Shown here one piece after another: positions 8,028-15,068 of a DNA stretch of 64,000 bases; within the stretch, counting starts at the first letter, position 1, and every line of letters starts with the position of its first letter. The stretch spans positions 4,756-68,755 of the forward strand of contig PLMQ01000050.1 of the NCBI GenBank assembly GCA_003142535.1. The letters are read 5' to 3'. The position numbers and the translations under genes are program-made. This DNA comes from Syntrophaceae bacterium (GTDB lineage: Bacteria; Desulfobacterota; Syntrophia; Syntrophales; Smithellaceae). The notes under the pieces are model-generated. The model saw only the letters and a program-made list of their open reading frames with translations. It did no database searches and was not told where the DNA came from.

Positions 8028-9554
8028 TTACTTATATTTTTCCCTTAACGTATTTTTTAGAACCTTGCCCATGGCATTTCGCGGCAATATGTCCACAAAG
8101 GTTACGCTGGCGGGCACCTTGAATTTCGCCAGGCGGCCTTTCAAATAAGAGATGATTTGCTCTTCGGTCAATTTTTTACCCGGTTTTACTGTAACAATTG
8201 CTTTACCGACTTCGCCCCATTTCTGATCAGGAATTCCTATCACCGCCGCTTCACCAATTTCTGGAATTTCATAAATGGCGTTTTCCACTTCCGCCGGATA
8301 GACATTTTCGCCGCCGGAGATATACATATCCTTCGACCGGTCAACTATATACAAGCTGCCGTCTGCTTCGCGGCGCGCCAGATCGCCGGAATGAAACCAG
8401 CCTCCGCGGAACGCTTCTTCTGTTGCTTCGGGACGATTCCAATAGCCGATCATGACATTCGGACCGCGCATGATCAGTTCGCCGATTGCCCCCGGCGACA
8501 CATCGTTCATATCTTCATCAACAACTCTTGTTTCCAGATGCATCAGGCGGCGGCCGATGGAACCGGCTTTTTTAAGATACATATCCAGATCCAGGATGGC
8601 GATGCTCGGTGCGGCCTCACTCATCCCGAAACCCTGGACCAGCCGCAAGCCGTTTTCTTCATACAATTTAATCAGGCTGACGGGCAGGGGCGCCCCGCCG
8701 CTCATTATGACGCGGACATCTTTCATGCATTTAAAATCGGGTTGATTGGCCAGGAAAAGAAATATTGCCGGAACACCCATGAAAATGGAAACTTTTTCCT
8801 TTTTTATTAATTCCAGCGCCTTGGAAGGATCAAACGTCCGGGTAAGGATAACCGTACCACCCATATAAAAGATGGGCAGGGTAAACAAACCGATGCCGCC
8901 GATATGGAACATCGGCAGGACATTCAAATTGCGGTCGGCGGAAGTTACGTTCATCCCTACGACGACATTAACGGCATTCCAGAAGCTGGCCCCCTGCGTT
9001 AAAACTGCTCCCTTGGGCTTACCTGTTGTCCCTGCCGTATACATTATAATATGAGGAGTATCGAAACCGACAGGAGCATCGGGCTGCGGTTCCGTTACCG
9101 GTTTTCCCGCAATAATTTCGTCATAATTTTTCGCATCAGCCAGTTTGGACTTGCCGCTGATGGACATTAATATCTGTATTCCGGCTTTATTTTTCAATTC
9201 TTCAGCAGTGGACTCAAAGGAAGCGTCGTAAAATAACACTTTTGCCCCGCTATCGGACACAATGTAGGTGAGTTCAATGGGAGTCAGTCGCCAGTTCAGA
9301 GGGACAAGAATTGCTCCGAGCTTGGCCAACGCCATGACAATCTCGGCAAATTCATTACCGTTGTAAGCAAGAACGGCAACACGATCTTCATGTTTTATTC
9401 CCAGACATTGTAACGACGAACAAAGCTGATTTACACGCTGGTTCAGTTGTTTGTAATTAAACCTTTTTCCGTCAACAACCAGTGCCTCCTTATCAGGAGT
9501 TTCTATCTCCCGATATTTCAACCACGATCCAATTCCTTCCGGCTGCATTTGCAT
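8028..9554 (-). CDS. AMP-forming acyl-CoA synthetase
   Basis: A 508-aa ANL-superfamily ligase that activates a carboxylic acid to its CoA thioester through an acyl-AMP. Visible motifs: the P-loop-like YTAGTTGKPKGAVLTQ (about residue 172), FGMSEAAPSI, the GWFHSGDLARRE hinge region, GGENVYPAEVE and the catalytic Lys near the C-terminus in NAMGKVLKNTLREKY. Length and motif spacing fit medium/long-chain FadD or benzoate/cyclohexane-carboxylate-type ligases, and the substrate is open. It sits upstream of the liv operon in the same direction as the flavoprotein and thiolase-fold genes. This suggests a set that imports and activates an organic acid, but that is inference. Confidence 0.88.
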   Translation of the reverse strand: MQMQPEGIGSWLKYREIETPDKEALVVDGKRFNYKQLNQRVNQLCSSLQCLGIKHEDRVAVLAYNGNEFAEIVMALAKLGAILVPLNWRLTPIELTYIVSDSGAKVLFYDASFESTAEELKNKAGIQILMSISGKSKLADAKNYDEIIAGKPVTEPQPDAPVGFDTPHIIMYTAGTTGKPKGAVLTQGASFWNAVNVVVGMNVTSADRNLNVLPMFHIGGIGLFTLPIFYMGGTVILTRTFDPSKALELIKKEKVSIFMGVPAIFLFLANQPDFKCMKDVRVIMSGGAPLPVSLIKLYEENGLRLVQGFGMSEAAPSIAILDLDMYLKKAGSIGRRLMHLETRVVDEDMNDVSPGAIGELIMRGPNVMIGYWNRPEATEEAFRGGWFHSGDLARREADGSLYIVDRSKDMYISGGENVYPAEVENAIYEIPEIGEAAVIGIPDQKWGEVGKAIVTVKPGKKLTEEQIISYLKGRLAKFKVPASVTFVDILPRNAMGKVLKNTLREKYK

Positions 9555-9581
9555 ATATACTCTCCTTATGTAAGCATAATT

Positions 9582-10154
9582 CTAAACAAATATTTTTTCC
9601 ATAACACCCGACATATTTTTCCCGAAGGCCTTTAGAGTCTGAATGCCTATTTCATCCTTTTCGGGATCTCTCGCCCCACGGGAACCGGCAATACAAATAT
9701 TCCAGTAAATGGACCCCGGAACGGTTATTCCGTTAAAAAAATACCACATCAGCATCTGGGAGAGAGCCATATTCTGACCGGCGCGTTGCGCTACCGTTAT
9801 GGGGCCACCGACTTTACCCATCAACATTTTTCCACCCCAGTGCGCAACAAATGCCGAACGTTGCATAACGGACATCAGCGGCGCGGTAATCGAACTCACA
9901 TAGACGGGGGTACTGAGAACGAGACCTTCCGCCGCCTTCATCTTATCGAATATCTCGTCGAAATCATCATTGATCGTACACTGACGGGCTTCACGGCAAT
10001 CGTAACAGGCCGAACATGGCTCTATTTTCTTATCACGCAGGGCAATCACTTCTGTTTTGATACCCGCTTTCTCTATTTCTTCCAGCGCACACTTCAGATA
10101 ATAAAGAGAATTACTATTTTCTCGTGGACTTCCCGCGATACCAATAACTTTCAT
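9582..10154 (-). CDS. Flavodoxin-fold NAD(P)H-dependent FMN reductase / iron-sulfur flavoprotein-like
   Basis: A 190-aa flavodoxin-fold protein. GIAGSPRENSNSLYYL near the N-terminus is the FMN-phosphate loop. PCSACYDCREARQC (about residues 48-61) supplies a compact Cys set as in archaeal iron-sulfur flavoproteins, and STPVYVSSITAPLM is the second flavin loop. It probably moves electrons between a pyridine nucleotide or ferredoxin and an unknown acceptor. I prefer the ATG at 10154 because AGGGGG lies 6 bases before it. It is placed between the acyl-CoA synthetase and the thiolase-fold gene in the same direction. Confidence 0.82.
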   Translation of the reverse strand: MKVIGIAGSPRENSNSLYYLKCALEEIEKAGIKTEVIALRDKKIEPCSACYDCREARQCTINDDFDEIFDKMKAAEGLVLSTPVYVSSITAPLMSVMQRSAFVAHWGGKMLMGKVGGPITVAQRAGQNMALSQMLMWYFFNGITVPGSIYWNICIAGSRGARDPEKDEIGIQTLKAFGKNMSGVMEKIFV

Positions 10155-10266
10155 AGCCAACCCCCTTCATTTACAAACCCAGTCGGGTAGTTTTGTCGTT
10201 GTGTTTAAAATTCCCTCTTTTATCTGCCTGCATATCCTCTCCTCCCTTGACACAACCGTATCTGTT

Positions 10267-11316
10267 CTATTTTCCCCACCTTATAATACTCGAAGAAAAT
10301 GCATACCCGGTCCCCGCTCCAAGCATGCAGACAAGAGAGCCATCCTTAACCTTACCGGCCTGGATTCCGAGGCCCAGGGACAAAAAGTTGTCCGGATGAC
10401 CGCAATGTCCATAATCGTAAAGATAAATCGTTTTATCCCGCGCGATTCCCAGCGTATCCATGAGCCCGAACTGGGTTTTCGGACTCGTCGCAACCATGGA
10501 GAGGTAATCGATTTCCTCCGGTTTGATCCCTGAATTCCCGCAGGCCTTCCTGATAGCATTGGTGAAATCGGGAAGCGATCTCTGGGCCAGGTTTTCCCTC
10601 ATTTGCTGGAGGTCGTTTAGTTGTGCGTAATTTATTTCGTCGAGGACTTTCGGATTCTCCATTATCTCACGGACTTTTTCCATCGTGAGATGCCGCGTTC
10701 CCCCTCCCACTCCAACGACGTTGGTCGAAAACACGGGATCGGTTACAATGCCGCTTCCCAGGATATTGTTTCGATCGTAGTCTCTGATCAGAATGGCCGC
10801 GAAGGCCGCCGGGGCCATGTTATACATGAAAGAATGTTCCGGGTCTTTGAGGTTGACAAGATTGCAGTTTGCATTTCCTGCCACGAGCAGCACGGTCTTC
10901 AAGGAGGGATCTGCATACATTGTTTCTTTGGCTACCTTCAGTCCGAGAGGCGTCCCGGCGCAGCGCAAAGACAGATCAAATGCGTAACACGAATCGACTG
11001 TCGCACCAATCTGCTCCTGCACATAAATACCGATTGTCCAGCAGGTATATTCCGCATAAGTTTCGCCGGCATATAAGATCAGATCGATATCGAGGGGATT
11101 AATGCCAGTCTTTTTAAGGACTTCCTTAGCCGCCTTGACGGCCATGATTCCCGGATGATCGTCCGGTCCACCGATATATCTTCTATGAATACCCATTTTA
11201 TTTCTTAGCACATCGACAGGGACATTGGTAATGGCGGCAAGCTCTTCCGCGGTAATGGTTTTTTCGGGAAGATAAACATGATAATCGAGGATTCCTACTT
11301 TAAAATTGCTTTCCAT
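10267..11316 (-). CDS. Thiolase-fold 3-oxoacyl-ACP synthase III / HMG-CoA synthase-like protein (second copy)
   Basis: A 349-aa paralogue of the protein at 57-1091. The nucleophile Cys is in SLRCAGTP (about residue 118), and the C-terminal block reads YGHCGHPDNFLS where FabH has YGNTSAAS. A canonical HQAN is missing. The N-terminal GILDYHVYLPEKTITAEELA is typical of the family. It may condense or transfer an acyl-CoA-derived group made by the neighbouring acyl-CoA synthetase (inference). Its promoter region carries the 26-bp motif at 11395-11420 that is also found before the MaoC gene, so the two are probably co-regulated by the double-TetR protein encoded between them. Confidence 0.78.
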   Translation of the reverse strand: MESNFKVGILDYHVYLPEKTITAEELAAITNVPVDVLRNKMGIHRRYIGGPDDHPGIMAVKAAKEVLKKTGINPLDIDLILYAGETYAEYTCWTIGIYVQEQIGATVDSCYAFDLSLRCAGTPLGLKVAKETMYADPSLKTVLLVAGNANCNLVNLKDPEHSFMYNMAPAAFAAILIRDYDRNNILGSGIVTDPVFSTNVVGVGGGTRHLTMEKVREIMENPKVLDEINYAQLNDLQQMRENLAQRSLPDFTNAIRKACGNSGIKPEEIDYLSMVATSPKTQFGLMDTLGIARDKTIYLYDYGHCGHPDNFLSLGLGIQAGKVKDGSLVCMLGAGTGYAFSSSIIRWGK

Positions 11317-11394
11317 TCAAACATCCTTTTAGGCCTTAAACCGAGTCCTGAGCAACATAATTGGGTTTTAGAGATCGGTCTTGATTGTTTTTAA

Positions 11395-11420
11395 TACATG
11401 AATCACCTATCAGTAATATT
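11395..11420 (-). promoter_or_regulatory. Putative operator, copy 1 of an identical 26-bp motif
   Basis: These 26 bases are identical to 13754-13779 and in the same orientation. The core is GAATCACCTATCAGT with a loose dyad (TGA...TCA). The motif starts at the presumed -10 of the promoter at 11415-11443 and extends downstream, the usual place for a repressor site. Confidence 0.65.
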
Positions 11421-11443
11421 TACCGGATATTGTTTTTTGTCAA
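11415..11443 (-). promoter_or_regulatory. Putative sigma-70 promoter of thiolase-fold gene 10267-11316
   Basis: Minus-strand TTGACA (11438-11443), a 17-nt spacer and AATATT (11415-11420). The -10 lies inside the first bases of the shared 26-bp motif. The -35 overlaps the end of the upstream TetR gene. Confidence 0.5.
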
Positions 11444-12723
11444 GAAATATTTTTATTTCTGGCCGGATGCAATCCCCAGAGCACAAAATCAATATTGCTT
11501 TCCAGAGATTTACGAAACAGCGCTGCTTCCTGATGAAAACCCCAGATAATCCATTTCAGCCCGATGAAATGCGTTATTCCCATCAGCGAATGCGCCAGAA
11601 ACAGAGGAGGGTACTTGCGAAGTTCTCCTTTTTTCATACCATCTTTCAGGCCGACAATGTAGCCGCTGGCCGTTTTTTTATAGTACCAGAGAGCCACGTC
11701 TTTATCGATCATTTCAAATTCCGGCACAATACGATATACTTGACGATGCCGCCGGACAAATTCATAGCAAGCTATAATGCCTACTCTTTCCGCATCACGG
11801 CGATCGTGCACCTGAGATGAAAAACGTTCGATCTCACGGCGTATATTGCGATTTATATATTTGACATATCCCTCTACCAGTTCGGCCTTACTGGCAAAAT
11901 GAACATAGAAAGTACCCAGCGCAACACCCGCTTCGCGGGTAATTTCGGCAATGCCGGCCCGGTTTATTCCATAACGGCCGAATATTTTTTCGGCAGCATC
12001 CAGTATCATCTGCGTGGTCTTTTCGCCCTTGGTCAGCAATTCCTCGCTATCACTGCGCAATGGAACGGCTTCCGGCAAAGAAAGTAAATTCCAGCCCGCC
12101 GGACGCCTCCAGGGGGCATCGCCGCTTATTCCATTCATGACCAATTCAGCCATTAAATCGATAATTTTATTTTCAGTTAAGTTTTCTTTTGGTTCACCCC
12201 AGTTGAGCGAATTCAAATAGCAAATGCCGATCATGCCGTAAGCAATAATATTGGGGTCAAGTGAACGGATATTTCCGGAAATAGTTTCCTTGCGTAAAAA
12301 GCCGCGTAGATAACGGGCTATTATTTCATAGTAAGTTAATGTAACGCGATCAATGAGTTCCGACTCCCCCAGGATGCGGTGGAAGGCCAGGTTATTTTTC
12401 ACATGCTGGTAGAGAAGCTGAATAACATTATGCAGACGCTCATCAAAATCAAGACCATCTAAATTAAGATTTTCCGCCTTCTGGAGAAAACGTTCAATGA
12501 TAAGATCATTGAGCTCCTGAAAAACCTGCTCTTTATTTTTGAAATATTGATAGAATGTTGCCAGTGAAACCTTGGCGCGCCGGGTTATTTCTGATATAGA
12601 AGAAGCATAATATCCTGTATCGCGAAACACTTCATGAGCGGCATCAAGAATACCGGACCTTGTTGCCGCCCCTTTTTTGGTCAGCATTCTCCCGTTATTT
12701 TCTTTTCTCATCTCTCTTGCCAT
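11440..12723 (-). CDS. Fused tandem TetR-family transcriptional regulator
   Basis: A 427-aa protein made of two complete TetR units. The first DNA-binding domain is GILDAAHEVFRDTGYYASSISEITRRAKVSLATFYQYF-type (residues about 18-65). The second is ILDAAEKIFGRYGINRAGIAEITREAGVALGTFYVHF-type (about 235-285). Each is followed by a helical ligand/dimer domain. Normal TetR proteins are about 190-220 aa and act as dimers, so this is a genetically fused pseudo-dimer or a two-input regulator. It lies between the two genes whose promoters share the 26-bp motif, making it the best candidate repressor. Effectors in such contexts are often acyl-CoAs, but that is not shown here. Confidence 0.88.
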   Translation of the reverse strand: MAREMRKENNGRMLTKKGAATRSGILDAAHEVFRDTGYYASSISEITRRAKVSLATFYQYFKNKEQVFQELNDLIIERFLQKAENLNLDGLDFDERLHNVIQLLYQHVKNNLAFHRILGESELIDRVTLTYYEIIARYLRGFLRKETISGNIRSLDPNIIAYGMIGICYLNSLNWGEPKENLTENKIIDLMAELVMNGISGDAPWRRPAGWNLLSLPEAVPLRSDSEELLTKGEKTTQMILDAAEKIFGRYGINRAGIAEITREAGVALGTFYVHFASKAELVEGYVKYINRNIRREIERFSSQVHDRRDAERVGIIACYEFVRRHRQVYRIVPEFEMIDKDVALWYYKKTASGYIVGLKDGMKKGELRKYPPLFLAHSLMGITHFIGLKWIIWGFHQEAALFRKSLESNIDFVLWGLHPARNKNIS

Positions 12724-12744
12724 ATTTTTTCAGCACAGGATTAT

Positions 12745-12790
12745 TATCGAAGATTATACGACCGACACAAGAAGTTGGTAATCTTCGATA
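12745..12790. promoter_or_regulatory. Inverted repeat upstream of the tandem TetR gene
   Basis: Two perfect 12-bp arms (TATCGAAGATTA at 12745-12756 and TAATCTTCGATA at 12779-12790) are separated by 22 bases, just upstream of the tetR start at 12723 and after the MaoC stop. It could be an autoregulatory operator pair or a terminator with a long loop. There is no U-run, which favours a protein-binding role. Confidence 0.5.
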
Positions 12791-12836
12791 CGCAAAACAT
12801 ATTTTTTGAAGGTATTCTTTTATATCTCTTACTATG

Positions 12837-13703
12837 TCAGCGCGACAGCATTTCTTTCGCCATCACCAGGCTTTCAGCCTGACAAACAACTTTTCCCTTG
12901 GAAGTAATACACTGATCCTGAAGATAAAACAGATCTTTATCCGGCCTGATGCGAACGACTTTTACTTCAGCCGTTATCTCCTCTCCCAGATATGCCGGAT
13001 TGGGTAAATATATGTTCTGTTTAAGCCAGTTCGTTCCGCGCCCCGGTAGCTCAGTCCCCAAAAGATAGGAGAACATACCGTTTAAAAGCGCACCAGGAAT
13101 AATGACATCTTGGAATCCATGAGCCTGAGCAAATTTTTTATCCAATATAAAAGGATTTTGATCACCGGTCAGGTCGGCATAATCCGTTAAATCCTTTTCC
13201 ATAAATACCCTCTTCTGTTGAACTTTATCACCCAGTTTAATTCCCTTATGTTCTTTTGCCTCGGAAGTAACATCTTTGCTTAGAAATTGGTTTTCCCCTG
13301 CAAAACCGGCTTTCCAACCGGGCAGAAAAACAGATGTCTTGCCATCAATGGCGACACCACGTTCAGTTAAGCAATTTGTGTTAATTGTAGCTCTGTCCTT
13401 TTGAACGTCAATTACTTCCAATTCAAAATTCACAACCTCATCCGTGTATACGGCAGTTGGATACGTCATTTCCTGCTGATACTGAAGAGTTCCTATCCCG
13501 GGAGCCTGTGTATTGAGCATACGGCAGATAATCGAATATAAATGCATGCCGTGAGCAAGCGTTCTACCAAAACGTGTTTTTGCTGAAAATTCAATATCCA
13601 CATGGGTTGGATTGTCATCGCGGCTTATTTGCGCAAAACGATTAAAGTCCTTCTGTAAAAAATACCTCTGCAACACTAACTTCTGCCCTACTTTTAGTTC
13701 CAT
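12837..13703 (-). CDS. Tandem hotdog MaoC-like dehydratase/hydratase
   Basis: A 288-aa protein with two hotdog halves. Each starts with a (R)-hydratase-like substrate loop: FAQISRDDNPTHVD...TLAHGMHL in the first (about residues 20-55) and YADLTGDQNPFILD...VIIPGALLNGMFS in the second. The Asp/His catalytic pair of R-specific enoyl-CoA hydratase 2 (D...NP..H) is present in the first half; the second has N-P-F instead of N-P-x-H, so only one half may be catalytic. It probably hydrates an enoyl-CoA or a related thioester. I chose the start at 13703 (MELKVGQK), since the 27 extra codons upstream overlap the promoter region. It carries the shared 26-bp motif in its promoter. Confidence 0.82.
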   Translation of the reverse strand: MELKVGQKLVLQRYFLQKDFNRFAQISRDDNPTHVDIEFSAKTRFGRTLAHGMHLYSIICRMLNTQAPGIGTLQYQQEMTYPTAVYTDEVVNFELEVIDVQKDRATINTNCLTERGVAIDGKTSVFLPGWKAGFAGENQFLSKDVTSEAKEHKGIKLGDKVQQKRVFMEKDLTDYADLTGDQNPFILDKKFAQAHGFQDVIIPGALLNGMFSYLLGTELPGRGTNWLKQNIYLPNPAYLGEEITAEVKVVRIRPDKDLFYLQDQCITSKGKVVCQAESLVMAKEMLSR

Positions 13704-13753
13704 TTTGTTATAGCTTCTTTCGTTAACCCAAGTACGTTGGATTAAAAATAATT

Positions 13754-13779
13754 TACATGAATCACCTATCAGTAATATT
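13754..13779 (-). promoter_or_regulatory. Putative operator, copy 2 of the identical 26-bp motif
   Basis: Identical over 26 bases and in orientation to 11395-11420. It overlaps the -10 box of the MaoC promoter (13777-13782) and extends into the transcribed leader. Confidence 0.65.
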
Positions 13780-13804
13780 ATCAAGAACGCTGTCTTACTG
13801 TCAA
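13777..13804 (-). promoter_or_regulatory. Putative sigma-70 promoter of the MaoC gene
   Basis: Minus-strand TTGACA (13799-13804), a 16-nt spacer and GATAAT (13777-13782). This is a good match located about 75 bases before the chosen start codon. Confidence 0.6.
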
Positions 13805-13866
13805 GCCATTTTACCGCTTTTTAGCCAAACATTATTTTTTAAAGGTTTTACGAAGAAAATTGTTAT

Positions 13867-14985
13867 TTAACTATCGGAGATTAAATCAATTATGGTAATT
13901 TCCGGTGGAGCAAAAACACGCACCGGCGGCCCCCAAGTGCCTGTACCACGGCTAACATAGAGCAATTTATTTTTTGCCAGGCCGTACAATCCGTAGTCCT
14001 GGGGGAAAAATAAATGTGTTATCAATCGGAAAAAAATGAACTGACCGCCATGCGTATGGCCGGAAAGCTGCAAATCAAACACATCCTTATCATTGACAAA
14101 AGGTTGATGTTTCAAGAGCAAAATAAATCCGCCACCCTTTATCTCCGGTAGCTTTTTTTGCCGGTCAGGATTATTCCGTACGATACCTATTCTCCTGCCT
14201 GTCGGGTCATCCAGCCCGATAATATTTATTCCCGCAACCTGCCTGGCTTCATCTATTAAAACCTCGAAACCGGCCCCGCGCGTAAACTCCAAAGATTTCT
14301 CTATTCCGGCATAATATTCATGATTGCCGACAACTGCATATTTGCCGTACTTCGGCTTTATTTGCTGGAACAGGTCAGTCAGGGGCATGACATTATTTAG
14401 CTCGCCGTCCAGCAGGTCTCCCGTAGAAACCAGCATATCGGGGTCTGCTTCTTTTACGCGATCAAGAACCAATTGCAGTCTTTTTTCTTTGATAATTAAA
14501 CCAATATGGACGTCAGATATCTGAACAATGCGTATCTTCCCATTATTGGGCAGTTTATGTTCCGTATGAATCTCCAGTTTTTTAATCCGAATTCTTTGAG
14601 CATCAATAAACCCATAGATAACAAAAGCAACTGATAAAAATACCGTCAAGCCGAAAGCTATATTTCTCAACGAAACAGCATCTCCTCCATGGGGAACAAC
14701 TTTTAATATCAATCGCAAAAGGTCAAAGACAATACCTATGCAAAAAAATAAAAAGATAAAAGCCATCCAAATATAACCGGTATAGGCGATAGCCCGCGCC
14801 AACTCCTCCCAATGACGGCTTTCCGCTATGCGGACGAGAAGCGGCGCAAAGATTAAAAAAATAAATAAAATTAAAATGAATATTTTCAGGCCGCAAGAAA
14901 AATGAAATACGCTATTGGCCCGAATATAGGCGTAAACATGGGTCCCGCCATAAAGCAACAAAAAGGTCAGAATAAACATCGGCAT
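13867..14985 (-). CDS. Membrane-anchored calcineurin-like metallophosphoesterase
   Basis: A 372-aa protein. The N-terminal half has four hydrophobic segments (residues about 1-20, 28-50, 65-95, 108-130). The C-terminal half is a cytoplasmic-type metallophosphoesterase domain with all metal motifs: VQISDVHIG (D-x-H), STGDLLDG (GD), VVGNHEYY (GNH) and LSGHTHGGQF (GHTH). This layout matches the YaeI/YkuE-type phosphodiesterases, and the substrate is unknown (UDP-diacylglucosamine-like hydrolases and phospholipid phosphodiesterases are in the same fold family). It stands alone between the MaoC gene and the GGDEF gene. Confidence 0.85.
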   Translation of the reverse strand: MPMFILTFLLLYGGTHVYAYIRANSVFHFSCGLKIFILILFIFLIFAPLLVRIAESRHWEELARAIAYTGYIWMAFIFLFFCIGIVFDLLRLILKVVPHGGDAVSLRNIAFGLTVFLSVAFVIYGFIDAQRIRIKKLEIHTEHKLPNNGKIRIVQISDVHIGLIIKEKRLQLVLDRVKEADPDMLVSTGDLLDGELNNVMPLTDLFQQIKPKYGKYAVVGNHEYYAGIEKSLEFTRGAGFEVLIDEARQVAGINIIGLDDPTGRRIGIVRNNPDRQKKLPEIKGGGFILLLKHQPFVNDKDVFDLQLSGHTHGGQFIFFRLITHLFFPQDYGLYGLAKNKLLYVSRGTGTWGPPVRVFAPPEITIIDLISDS

Positions 14986-15068
14986 AAAAATATTCCATCA
15001 TCTTTCATTTATTAATTATTATAGCAAAAGAGATTTTGCGAAAAGTCAATTCCCTACGGCGGGCCAGG

